A stretch of DNA of 64,000 nt from Diplocloster agilis (GCF_019042275.1 NZ_JAHQCW010000020.1:1-64000); one strand, 5' to 3'; positions 17,650 to 25,434 are shown, numbered from the stretch's first letter. Numbers and translations: made by a program. The notes: generated from the sequence alone by a model not told the origin.

Positions 17650-18058
17650 GGTTCTTCCTCGGGTTTGGGTATGCCCGCTGCTTACGGCATGGAACCGCGG
17701 GCGGTATGGTATACAGGGACGCTTCCGGGCGGTCGGGTTCTTTTGTATCTCCCTGGGAGCGCGGAGGGCTAGCGCTGGAATCCGCTAAGTGAAATCGAAA
17801 AGCCGGATTCAGGAACCGAGCCTATTCACCAGGAACACGTGATGTGTTCCCGGTTCAGAGGCTCTTGCCCGTCGGACGTGAAGTCCGCCGTGCATCCTGA
17901 ATCCGGCTTTCCGATTTCACTAAGCGTATTCACAGCCGCCCTATGCGCTTCCAGGGAGATACAAAAGACCCCGGTCGCCCGGAAGCGTCCCCGTATACCA
18001 TACCGCCCGCGGTTCCATGCCGTAAGCAACGGGCATACCCAAACCCGAGGAAGAACCG
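17650..18058. repeat. Family A palindromic element (copy A3, complete)
   Basis: This is a 409-bp near-perfect palindrome. The left arm begins GGTTCTTCCTCGGGTTTGGG and the right arm ends with its complement. The arms match over roughly 150 bases with few mismatches. Unpaired or internally folded parts are confined to the core: GGAACAC-GTGAT-GTGTTCC (hairpin 1), GCCT...AGGC around it, CGGAC-GTGAA-GTCCG (hairpin 2), and the loop TCTTGCCCGT. The element ends 12 bases from the stop of the AroE-like gene. Long frames inside it are by-products of its GC content. Confidence 0.88.
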
Positions 18059-18070
18059 CAGAGGAAGCGG

Positions 18071-18931
18071 CTATTGGAATTCTTTTAAGAGAGCAGCCTT
18101 CATAATATCCCGGGGAGCGTCCAGGCCGGTCCAGAGCTTTATATTGATTGCGCCCTGATTTACCAGCATGGCGCAGCCGTTCAGCGTATGGCAGCCCCGG
18201 TTCTGGGCCTCCGTAAGGAAGGGAGTCTGGGGAGGATTCGGTATCACGTCGCAGACTACCATGTTCGGCCGCAGGGAGTCATAGACCAGATCGGGGGATG
18301 AGGTGTCCGGATATAGGCCGATGCTGGTGCAATTAATGAGTACATCCGTGTCTGCCGGCAGCTCATAGGAATGATCCCAGAGGACGAAATCCGCCTTGAC
18401 CGGAGTCTTGGCGCGCAGTAATTCCACCAGATCTTCGCCCCGTTCCCGGCTGCGGTTCACGACGGTGATCTTTCCGGCGCCGGCCAGAGCCAGTTCCACG
18501 GCGATCGCCTTAGCCGCGCCGCCTGCGCCCAGCAGAACATAATTTTTGTCTGTTATGGGGATCTGTTCTTCCTCCAGAGCTTTGGTAAAGCCCTTGCCGT
18601 CGGAGTTTTCCCCGTAGGTCTCCCCGTCTTTCAGATAAATGGTATTTACCGCGCCGATGATGGAGGCGGCATCCGAAATGTGATCCAGATATTTCATGAC
18701 CGCTACCTTGTGGGGAATCGTGCAGTTGGCGCCTTTCATATGCAGGGCCTTTATCGATTGTACTGCGGTCTCCAGATCCTGGGGATAAACCTCAAAAGCG
18801 TTGTAGATCCAGTCCAGTCCGAGGGCCTCAAAAGCCGCGTCCATAATAACTACGGTGGGATTTTCGTCAACGGGTGAACCGAAAACGGTGATAAATTCTT
18901 TGCGGTAACATTTCTCATTGGTGTCCGGCAT
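18071..18931 (-). CDS. Shikimate dehydrogenase-like protein (AroE family)
   Basis: This is a 286-residue enzyme of the AroE fold. It has an N-terminal substrate domain with GANCTIPHK (catalytic Lys75), ENSDGKGF, a nucleotide-binding GAGGAAKAI, VVNRSRERG, and INCTSIGLYP near the C-terminus. The reaction of the family is NADPH-dependent reduction of 3-dehydroshikimate. The usual shikimate-binding H-S-L-S-P near the N-terminus is here DENPT (GSPVDENPT), so the substrate may not be shikimate. ATG at 18931 has AAGGAGG seven bases upstream. No other aromatic-pathway gene is nearby. Confidence 0.85.
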   Translation of the reverse strand: MPDTNEKCYRKEFITVFGSPVDENPTVVIMDAAFEALGLDWIYNAFEVYPQDLETAVQSIKALHMKGANCTIPHKVAVMKYLDHISDAASIIGAVNTIYLKDGETYGENSDGKGFTKALEEEQIPITDKNYVLLGAGGAAKAIAVELALAGAGKITVVNRSRERGEDLVELLRAKTPVKADFVLWDHSYELPADTDVLINCTSIGLYPDTSSPDLVYDSLRPNMVVCDVIPNPPQTPFLTEAQNRGCHTLNGCAMLVNQGAINIKLWTGLDAPRDIMKAALLKEFQ

Positions 18932-18961
18932 AAAAAAACCTCCTTGTCTTTTCATCTTGTT

Positions 18962-19330
18962 TTATTTTTTCACGGGAAGGATCTCGATCCAATAGCCATC
19001 GGGATCTGAGATAAAATATATTCCCATTTTTTCATTTTCATAGCAGATAATCCCCATATCTTTGTGTTTCTGATGCAGGCCCTCATAGTCATCGGTCACA
19101 AAAGCCAGATGGAATTCACATTCTCCCAGGTTATAGGGTTCTGTCCGATCGGCCAGCCAGGTCAGCTCCAGAGAAAATCCCGTGGCCCCGTCCCCCAGAT
19201 AGACCAGATGGAAAGAGCCGTCCGAAGCGGTCTTTTCCCGAACCGGCGCAAGATCCAGCGCATCCTTATAAAATTTCAGGCTTCTGTCCAGATCCAGGAC
19301 ATTGAAATTAAAATGATTAAAATGAATCAT
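18962..19330 (-). CDS. VOC-family (glyoxalase I-like) protein
   Basis: This 122-residue protein has two beta-alpha-beta-beta-beta units. Candidate metal ligands sit at the usual places: His near residue 5 (FNHFNFNV), Glu in SLELTW, His in EFHLAF, and Glu in WIEILP. That is the H-E-H-E set of glyoxalase I (lactoylglutathione lyase). I chose ATG at 19330 for its GAGGAG; the longer frame starts in a repeat. It lies 30 bases upstream of the AroE-like gene on the same strand and is probably co-transcribed with it. Confidence 0.82.
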   Translation of the reverse strand: MIHFNHFNFNVLDLDRSLKFYKDALDLAPVREKTASDGSFHLVYLGDGATGFSLELTWLADRTEPYNLGECEFHLAFVTDDYEGLHQKHKDMGIICYENEKMGIYFISDPDGYWIEILPVKK

Positions 19331-19368
19331 ACAGTTACTCCTCTCTTGTGATACAGTCGGTTTTATGC

Positions 19369-19497
19369 TGCAAATCCGCCCGAAGGGCATGTATTGTATT
19401 GATGGGATACTGTTAAGTATACATTATTGAGCAGCGAATGCTGCGAATCCGCCCGAAGGGCATGTGTTGATGGGATACTGTTAAGTATACGTTTTTA
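19369..19497. repeat. Tandem pair of a short dispersed repeat
   Basis: Two units of about 55 bases lie in tandem. Each contains CCGCCCGAAGGGCATGT, then TTGATGGGATACTG, then TTAAGTATAC. A related unit in the opposite orientation lies at 42960-43055. GCCCGAAGGGC can form a small hairpin. The repeat sits upstream of the glyoxalase-like gene on one side and trmO on the other. Confidence 0.6.
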
Positions 19498-19552
19498 AAC
19501 AGAAGAATGCAAGGAAATGGAATAACTTTTAGGGGAACATCTTTTAGCGGTA

Positions 19553-19583
19553 TTGACTCTCACATGATGTGAGGGTATAAGAT
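19553..19583 (+). promoter_or_regulatory. MerR-type promoter and operator upstream of trmO
   Basis: TTGACT at 19553 and TAAGAT at 19578 are separated by 19 bases, the over-long spacer typical of MerR-activated promoters. The spacer carries a perfect dyad, CTCACAT-G-ATGTGAG (19559-19573). An overlapping TATAAG gives 17-base spacing, so some basal activity is possible. A MerR-family gene lies about 1 kb away at 20537-21361 and is the obvious regulator candidate. Confidence 0.6.
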
Positions 19584-19616
19584 CACATCACAATACGTAT
19601 GAAGGAGGAAATGAGC

Positions 19617-20093
19617 ATGAAACAGCTCTATGTAAAACCAATTGGAGAAACAGGTACAGATGAGGATGGGATGTATATCCAGCTGAAAAAAGAATACTTA
19701 CCCGGTCTGAAAGGACTGGAAGGATTCGGAGCCATTCAGGTGATCTGGTGGTTCAGTGACTTTGACAAAGAGGAATACCGGTCGGTGCTGGAGTGTCCGT
19801 CGCCCTATAAGAACGGTCCTGACAGCATGGGCATATTTGCAACCAGATCACCGATCCGTCCCAACCCGGTCGCCATAACTGTCTCAGACATCACCGGGAT
19901 CGAATGGGAAACCGGAAAAATCCATCTGGCCTATATCGATGCCCACCCGGGCACTCCGGTACTGGATCTGAAACCCTATACGCCCAGTATGGACCGGATC
20001 GAACATCCACAGGTACCCGGCTGGTGCAGTCATTGGCCCGACAGTGTGGAAAGTTCCGGAGACTTTAACTGGGAGGCCGAATTCAATTTTTAA
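19617..20093 (+). CDS. trmO: TrmO/TsaA-like tRNA methyltransferase
   Basis: This is a 158-residue protein of the TrmO (YaeB/TsaA) family, which uses SAM to N6-methylate the threonylcarbamoyl-adenosine at position 37 of certain tRNAs. The family signature RSPIRPNPVAIT is present, with YIDAHPGTPVLDLKPYTPSMD after it. It is shorter than the E. coli enzyme and lacks its C-terminal extension, as is usual for clostridial homologs. ATG at 19617 has AAGGAGG nine bases upstream. Control by a MerR-type promoter is unusual for a tRNA enzyme and hints at a different or conditional role. Confidence 0.82.
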   Translation: MKQLYVKPIGETGTDEDGMYIQLKKEYLPGLKGLEGFGAIQVIWWFSDFDKEEYRSVLECPSPYKNGPDSMGIFATRSPIRPNPVAITVSDITGIEWETGKIHLAYIDAHPGTPVLDLKPYTPSMDRIEHPQVPGWCSHWPDSVESSGDFNWEAEFNF

Positions 20094-20211
20094 AAGGACA
20101 GCAAGAAAATGACCGATGTTCCCTTCATAAAAGCCGCCGTCCCAATAACGGAATAAAAACAAAAGGATCGCACAAACTATCCCTATCCTAACGAAATCCG
20201 GAGGCGTGCAT

Positions 20212-20451
20212 ATGAAACAAGATCAAAGCAAACTCATATCCAAACAGGAACAAAGCAGACCTGTATCGAGACAGGAACAAAATCAGCCCGTTTCGAGACA
20301 GGAACAAAATCAGTCAACCTTAAAACAGGAACAGGAGCGTGCGGAAATGATCCGTCAGAACTCCAAGTACCGGGAAGGAAATAAGCCGGAACCGGACAAT
20401 AATCCCTTCTTTGAAAATCACAGCAATCCATTGAGCAGCAAGGGAAACTGA
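20212..20451 (+). CDS. Small Gln/Glu-rich repeat protein, hypothetical
   Basis: This is a 79-residue, highly hydrophilic protein. The first half consists of imperfect repeats of the form (S/P)xSRQEQNQ or SKQEQS, and the tail is rich in Asn and Pro (EPDNNPFFENHSNPL). GGAGG lies seven bases before ATG 20212. No domain is recognised and it is probably disordered. It follows trmO by 118 bases and may be on the same transcript. It could be a real small protein or a repeat-derived frame. Confidence 0.45.
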   Translation: MKQDQSKLISKQEQSRPVSRQEQNQPVSRQEQNQSTLKQEQERAEMIRQNSKYREGNKPEPDNNPFFENHSNPLSSKGN

Positions 20452-20462
20452 TGAGCAGACGA

Positions 20463-20507
20463 TTTTCTCAGATATGGGGCGGACATCCCACCCATACCTG
20501 AGAAAAA
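20463..20507. other. Stem-loop between convergent genes
   Basis: TTTTCTCAG pairs with CTGAGAAAA, with ATATGGG and CCCATAC extending the stem. It lies between the small repeat protein gene and merR, which converge. It lacks the usual T-run after the stem, so its role as a terminator is uncertain. Confidence 0.4.
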
Positions 20508-20536
20508 CTGCTTTACCCTTACAGTACCAATGGAAA

Positions 20537-21361
20537 TCAATCCCGCCGTTTTAGCGGTACCTGAATCTCCGTCAGATAACGTTCCGGATTCTCTTCATTA
20601 AAAGGGCCAAGATGGCAGATCTGCCGGACAGTATCTTTCATTTCATAATACCGGTGTTCCTCCAGCCATCTGGCAAAGGTATGATAAGCCGTGCCGATAT
20701 TCTGATAAGGTCCATAGACCATTACGCAGGCCATCAATTCCTCCCCTGCGATCAGCCGGTACACAAAATCTCCCCGCCCTATGCCGGGTTTTTTTACCAG
20801 ACAGCAGACCTCCACGTCAACCTCGCTATCTCCCTCGTTCTCATCATAAAACAGGGCCAGATTATTCACGCCTGTATCCAGCGCCACGTGTTCTTCCATC
20901 ACAAAGCGGTTCAGCTCAAACCATAGATCCCCTTCGCAAAAATGATCCGGAATCCGTCTCCTAAGAGACAAAACCGACAACTCCGGAATACTTTTTAAAA
21001 TCACATTACAGTGTACATCCAGGTTCCTGGCCTGAACATCCCGGACGGCGATATCGATCTTATCCACTCGGTCCTGTATCTTGGCCACCTCGGCCAGCAG
21101 TTCCAGCTTCTTATGCTCCAGCAGATCGGTTATGGGCATGTCCTGCCAATGCGCAAGTGCCTGAGCGATCTCGTTCACCTGAAAATCCAGATCCCTTAAG
21201 AAAAGGATTCGCTGAAGCTTAGGAATCTGTTCCGATGTATAACTGCGATAGCCGGTAACCGGGTCCGTCCTGGAGGGCTTTAAAATACCCTGCTCATCAT
21301 AATACCGCAGCATCCGGACAGATACCTGCGTCAATTTTGAAAATTCACCTATTTTAAACAT
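20537..21361 (-). CDS. MerR-family regulator with GyrI-like effector domain
   Basis: This 274-residue protein begins with FKIGEFSKLTQVSVRMLRYYD, the MerR winged helix (about 1-70, with the GYRSYTSEQI wing). A coiled-coil dimerisation helix follows (about 75-115), then a C-terminal GyrI/BmrR-like effector domain (about 120-270) that usually binds hydrophobic cations or drugs. AGGAGG lies ten bases before the ATG. It is the candidate regulator of the 19-base-spacer promoter at 19553. Its own transcript must pass through, or start within, the 439-bp palindrome just upstream. Confidence 0.88.
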   Translation of the reverse strand: MFKIGEFSKLTQVSVRMLRYYDEQGILKPSRTDPVTGYRSYTSEQIPKLQRILFLRDLDFQVNEIAQALAHWQDMPITDLLEHKKLELLAEVAKIQDRVDKIDIAVRDVQARNLDVHCNVILKSIPELSVLSLRRRIPDHFCEGDLWFELNRFVMEEHVALDTGVNNLALFYDENEGDSEVDVEVCCLVKKPGIGRGDFVYRLIAGEELMACVMVYGPYQNIGTAYHTFARWLEEHRYYEMKDTVRQICHLGPFNEENPERYLTEIQVPLKRRD

Positions 21362-21397
21362 TGTTTTGGGGAACCTCCTGGGGGTGTTGGGGGGGCC

Positions 21398-21836
21398 GGG
21401 CCTGAGGAAGCCGGTTGGGCCGGGGAGCCGGGGGACGTGGTGCGTCTGCTGCGGATCGGTCCGGCGGGAGGCCCGTTCTTTCGGGCTGTCTGGCGGGGGA
21501 GGCGGAAATTGGCCGCGCTCCGGGGCTGTGGGCTTGCGCCGGCAGCTGCTAAATAAAAACGGGCCGGCGGGGTCAGGAACCGGGGCTATTCACCAGGAAC
21601 GCATGATGCGTTCCCGGTTCAGAGCCCCTTGCGTGTCGGCGTGGAACGCCGCCCCGCATCCTGACCCCGCCGGCCCGTTTTTATTAAGCAGCTGCACGGC
21701 CGCCCAATGCCCCGGAGCGCGGCCAATTTCCGCCGCCCCCGCCAGACAGCCCGAAAGAACGGGCCTCCCGCCGGACCGATCCGCAGCAGACGCATCACGC
21801 CCCCGGCTCCCCGGCCCAACCGGCTTCCTCAGGCCC
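21398..21836. repeat. Family A palindromic element (copy A4, longest)
   Basis: This is a 439-bp, GC-rich palindrome with arms that pair almost perfectly over about 180 bases. The outer arm sequence is unrelated to copies A2 and A3. The core keeps the family pattern with compensating changes: hairpin 1 is GGAACGC-ATGAT-GCGTTCC, the closing stem is GGGGCT...AGCCCC, and hairpin 2 is CGGCG-TGGAA-CGCCG. It occupies the 5' leader of merR and lies between merR and the upstream AraC gene, both on the minus strand. Confidence 0.88.
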
Positions 21837-21898
21837 TGCTTTAATATGTGCCAGGTTGCAATTTGCTTGAAATGTTTAGGATTATTGCTTATTTTATA

Positions 21899-21927
21899 AG
21901 CATAACCGGTTATGCAGCATACTTCAA
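21899..21927 (-). promoter_or_regulatory. Possible merR promoter with dyad operator
   Basis: On the minus strand TTGAAG (21927-21922) and TATGCT (21904-21899) are 17 bases apart. The perfect 16-base palindrome GCATAACCGGTTATGC (21900-21915) overlaps the spacer and -10. If used, the transcript would read through the large palindrome A4 before reaching merR. It could equally be a site for the AraC protein encoded upstream. Confidence 0.38.
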
Positions 21928-21946
21928 GCTTTAGATCGGTGTAGAG

Positions 21947-22831
21947 TTAGATTGGGTAGACAGAAAGCGATTTACGATATTGTAAGGGTGTGATTCCGTA
22001 TTTTCGCTTGAACGTTTCACAGAAATAGCTGCTGCCGCTAAATCCGGATTCTAATGCAGTTTCGATCATAGTTTTATCGGTGTTTTTTAATATTGTTCTG
22101 GCCTGCTGCAGACGATATTCCGTTAAATATTCGATTGGCGATGTACCCGTGTGTTTTTGGAATAATAATCCGCACTGTGACTTGCTGATTCCGGCAGAAT
22201 CGGCGATTTGTTTTAATGTTATTTTTTCGGTATAGTGTTCTTGTATATAGCGAATCATTCGCTTTAGCAGAAGTCTGGTTTGATCCGGGATTAGGCTTTT
22301 GGTATCTGTGGGGGGAAGATTTGTTTGTAAATCTATGTAAATGGACAGAGCCGATAGCTGCATCAACAATGCGGGATTTTGAAGATGTTCCAGGCCGGCA
22401 GCTTGTTTGATTTTATCAAGAGTCTTCCTGTGCCACGGAATCTCTGATTTTAGTATAACGTAAGGATAAGCGCCGTCGTGAATCATCGGGGAAATGTAAT
22501 GATCTTCAATGTAGCGGTTGGCAGACAAAATTTCCGGGTGAAAAAGTATACAAACAAAATGACATTCCGACAGATCCTTAGAAAAACCATAGTGCAACTG
22601 ACATGAGTTGACGAAGATTCCATTTCCTTCCTCTAACAATACGATATCTTCATTGATGTGATACCACATGTGTCCGTTTATGATGTAAATGAATTCAAGA
22701 TCGTCGTGCCAGTGGCTGATTGCACTGAAACCGTCATAGGCGGAAAGATAAGATGAATGTATGTAATATGGGACTTCGGGATTATTATAAATAACTCTTT
22801 CAGAGCCGTCTGATTTGACCGGAACCTGCAT
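21947..22831 (-). CDS. AraC-family transcriptional regulator
   Basis: This 294-residue protein has an N-terminal cupin-type sensor domain (about 20-150, with SHWHDDLEFIYIINGHMWYHI) and a C-terminal pair of helix-turn-helix motifs (about 195-290, with ITLKQIADSAGISKSQCGLLFQ and ETALESGFSGSSYFCETFKRKYG, then the TPLQYRKS end). Regulators of this layout sense sugars or other small molecules. The ribosome site is AAGGAG, six bases upstream. The gene is divergent from the MATE transporter gene (about 110-base gap), which it may control. Confidence 0.88.
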   Translation of the reverse strand: MQVPVKSDGSERVIYNNPEVPYYIHSSYLSAYDGFSAISHWHDDLEFIYIINGHMWYHINEDIVLLEEGNGIFVNSCQLHYGFSKDLSECHFVCILFHPEILSANRYIEDHYISPMIHDGAYPYVILKSEIPWHRKTLDKIKQAAGLEHLQNPALLMQLSALSIYIDLQTNLPPTDTKSLIPDQTRLLLKRMIRYIQEHYTEKITLKQIADSAGISKSQCGLLFQKHTGTSPIEYLTEYRLQQARTILKNTDKTMIETALESGFSGSSYFCETFKRKYGITPLQYRKSLSVYPI

Positions 22832-22943
22832 AATAGCTCCTTTCTGTGTGATTGTTATATAATTATGGAATATTACGCATGATTATCTTGGGATATTGTT
22901 ATATTATGGTATCATTAGTAAAAGGAAAAGACAAGGAGTGTAT

Positions 22944-24296
22944 ATGAAGAAAACAGAATTACATAACAAAATTTTGTCGCTGGTGCTTCCCATCGCCTTT
23001 TCCCAGTTTATGCTCACTCTGGTCAGTGCCTGTGATGCCCTGATGTTGGGAAAGCTGGCGCAGAATGCAATGTCTGCGGTATCTTTGGCGGGGCAGGTAG
23101 CATTTGTTCTGAGCTTATTTACGGCTGCCCTGACGATTGGGGGCAGTATGTTCGCGGCACAGTATTGGGGAAAGAAAGACATAGATGCGGTGGAACGGAT
23201 ATTTGCTCTCACGCTGCGGGTGAGCGTCGGGGTCGGCTTACTGTTTACAGTGATATCTTTTATAAATCCATATATTTTTATGAAGATTCTGACCAATGAA
23301 GAGGAGCTGGTTGAATTAGGTACAGGATACTTGCGAAGTGTCAGCCTGTCCTATGTTTTGTGCAGTATCAGCCAGATTTATCTCTGCATCATGAAGAACA
23401 GCGGCCAGGCCAGATTATCAACTTTAATCAGTTCTTTGGCGGTCATTTTGAATATTGTATTAAATGCGGTCTTGATTTTTGGGTTGTTTGGATGCCCGGC
23501 ACTGGGAATTTCGGGTGCGGCCTATGCAACAGTTATTGCCAGAGCGATGGAATACGGAATGGTTAAAATCAATGCACAGCGTTCCGAAAGTATTCACCTG
23601 CGTCTGCATTGGCTTTTGAAACCGGATAAGGATCTTCAAAAGACAGTCTGGAAACATACACTGCCTGTATTAGGAAATGAACTTGTATGGGGACTTGGCT
23701 TTTCCGTATCCGCTGTGATGATCGGACATTTAGGGACAGATGCGGTAGCGGCAAATTCCATTGCATCCATTGTCCGGAATCTGATTGCCTGCTTCTGCAT
23801 TGGTCTTGGATCAGGGGGCGGCATCCTGGTAGGAAACGCGTTGGGCGCCGGCAGACTTGAGGATGGAAAAATTCTCGGCCGGCAGATTACAATCCTTGCC
23901 CTGGGAAGTGGGATCCTATCAGGAATTATTTCAATTCTGCTGATACCAATTGCGCTCAGCGTGATAACCCTTAGTCCGGGCGCAGAGCATGATCTGGTAT
24001 GGATGCTTGGTATCAGCAGCATCTGGATGGTAGGAAAATCCGTTAACTGCGCAACCGTTGGCGGCATTTTCTGTGCAGGCGGTGACAGCAGATTTGGATT
24101 ATTATGTGATACGGTAACCTTATGGGGAATCATAGTACCGCTTGGCCTGCTGGCTGCATTTATCTTAAAACTTCCGGTGCTTGTTGTATATTTCATTGTT
24201 AATATGGATGAACTGATAAAGCTTCCCGCGGTATTTCGTCATTACAAAAAATATAAATGGGTCAAAGACCTGACAAGATTGGGGGAATGTGTATGA
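22944..24296 (+). CDS. MATE-family efflux transporter
   Basis: This 450-residue membrane protein has about twelve hydrophobic segments and the MATE signatures QFMLTLVSACDALMLGKL near the start and GSGGGILVGNALGAGRLEDG in the second half. Members export drugs and metabolites in exchange for Na+ or H+. I chose ATG at 22944 (AAGGAG seven bases before it) over a longer frame from 22896 that overlaps the promoter region. The divergent AraC regulator is its likely controller, and an acetyltransferase gene follows. Confidence 0.9.
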   Translation: MKKTELHNKILSLVLPIAFSQFMLTLVSACDALMLGKLAQNAMSAVSLAGQVAFVLSLFTAALTIGGSMFAAQYWGKKDIDAVERIFALTLRVSVGVGLLFTVISFINPYIFMKILTNEEELVELGTGYLRSVSLSYVLCSISQIYLCIMKNSGQARLSTLISSLAVILNIVLNAVLIFGLFGCPALGISGAAYATVIARAMEYGMVKINAQRSESIHLRLHWLLKPDKDLQKTVWKHTLPVLGNELVWGLGFSVSAVMIGHLGTDAVAANSIASIVRNLIACFCIGLGSGGGILVGNALGAGRLEDGKILGRQITILALGSGILSGIISILLIPIALSVITLSPGAEHDLVWMLGISSIWMVGKSVNCATVGGIFCAGGDSRFGLLCDTVTLWGIIVPLGLLAAFILKLPVLVVYFIVNMDELIKLPAVFRHYKKYKWVKDLTRLGECV

Positions 24297-24358
24297 CAAA
24301 GACAAACAGATTACGAAGGAAGATCTGGAAGAAGAAAAAAGATTGAGAGGTATGGGAA

Positions 24359-24994
24359 ATGAATCAAATTGAGAGAAGAGATGCAGGGCTTCCGTATATT
24401 TCGGATGACAGCGTCATGGAACAACAAAAACAAGCACGCAGGCTGACACAGGAACTAAATACGGTGGACCGGTCAGATTTTAAAAAGATTTCTGAGATAG
24501 TAAAAGAACTGTTCGGAAAATCACAGGGAGCCTTTGTGAATCCGCCGTTTTACTGTGATTATGGATTTCATATTGAAGTCGGAAAAAACTTCTTTGCAAA
24601 TTACAATTGTACGATACTGGATGTTGCAAAAGTCAGGATCGGCGATAACTGCCAGATGGCACCGAATGTTTCCATCTATACCGCCGGTCATCCGGTACAT
24701 CCCCTAACCAGAAACACCGCATATGAATATGGAATCGAAGTTACAATTGGCGATAACGTTTGGATTGGCGGCAATACGGTCATATGTCCCGGTGTCCATA
24801 TCGGCGACAATGTAGTCATCGGAGCAGGAAGCGTGGTCACAAAAGACATTCCGGACTGGAGTATAGCAGCCGGAAACCCCTGTAAAGTGATTCGAAAGAT
24901 CACCGATGCAGACAAAAAACTATATTACAGAAATCAGGAATTTGATGAAGCAGGCTGGACTGACGCCTGCCGAATCATTAGAGAAAAACAGTAA
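24359..24994 (+). CDS. maa: Sugar O-acetyltransferase (maltose acetyltransferase type)
   Basis: This 211-residue enzyme has an N-terminal helical cap and a left-handed beta-helix of hexapeptide repeats (about 60-190). It contains PPFYCDYGFHIEVGKNFFANYNCTI-type sequence, then APNVSIYTAGHP with the catalytic His, then GDNVWIGGNTVICPGVHIGD. These enzymes transfer acetyl from acetyl-CoA to sugars or related hydroxyls. It lies 62 bases after the MATE gene. The short gap contains the 17-codon frame MTKTNRLRRKIWKKKKD, probably not a gene. Confidence 0.88.
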   Translation: MNQIERRDAGLPYISDDSVMEQQKQARRLTQELNTVDRSDFKKISEIVKELFGKSQGAFVNPPFYCDYGFHIEVGKNFFANYNCTILDVAKVRIGDNCQMAPNVSIYTAGHPVHPLTRNTAYEYGIEVTIGDNVWIGGNTVICPGVHIGDNVVIGAGSVVTKDIPDWSIAAGNPCKVIRKITDADKKLYYRNQEFDEAGWTDACRIIREKQ

Positions 24995-25140
24995 TACCAG
25001 CAGTCCGTTCTCCAAGTCCTTACGCACTTAGCGGTAAGCCACTAACAATCAAAAGCAAAACCAGTAATGAAAACCGAAGAAAACAGACCAAATCCAACCC
25101 CAAATCACAGCACATTGCAACCCGGCTAATATTAGTGCAG

Positions 25141-25429
25141 GGATGAGAGGTACGGGATGCGCGGGGCCTTGCGGGAACCGGTGGAAAATCCCGTGGCGCC
25201 AATTCGCTTGAGGCCGGACCTTAGAACGGGTTACGCAGATGGAGGGAGAACCTCGCAGGGCCTGGAACACTGTCCGAGCCGTACTGTGGCGAGTTTGTTC
25301 CAGGCCCTGCCAATAAGAGGTTCTCCCTCCATCGTAGTTATCCGTTCTTAGGTCCGGCCGAAGCGAATTGGCGCCACGGGATTTTCCACCGGTTCCCGCA
25401 AGGCCCCGCGCATCCCGTACCTCTCATCC
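25141..25429. repeat. Family B palindromic element (copy B2)
   Basis: This is a 289-bp near-perfect palindrome. The left arm begins GGATGAGAGGTACGGGATGC and the right arm ends with its complement. It shares with copy B1 the internal segments CGCTTGAGGCC, TTAGAACGGGTTACGCAG, CCTCGCAGG, an apical CACTGTCCGAGCCG...TGGCGAGTTT, and CCGTTCTTAGG, while the paired outer arms are unrelated to B1. It ends six bases before the stop codon of the ROK regulator gene. The preceding 24995-25140 holds no recognisable gene. Confidence 0.85.
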
Positions 25430-25434
25430 CGTCC

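Noticed and set aside
17650-18058. Insertion sequence or CRISPR explanation for the large palindromes
   Set aside because: There is no transposase frame, no evident target duplication and no repeat-spacer pattern; each element is a single inverted repeat.
21366-21899. 177-codon frame through palindrome A4 (+ strand)
   Set aside because: It is a product of high GC content; codons mirror the inverted repeat and there is no homology or ribosome site.
24293-24345. 17-codon basic peptide between the MATE and acetyltransferase genes
   Set aside because: It is too short and composed mainly of Lys/Arg; overlap with the MATE stop is probably chance.
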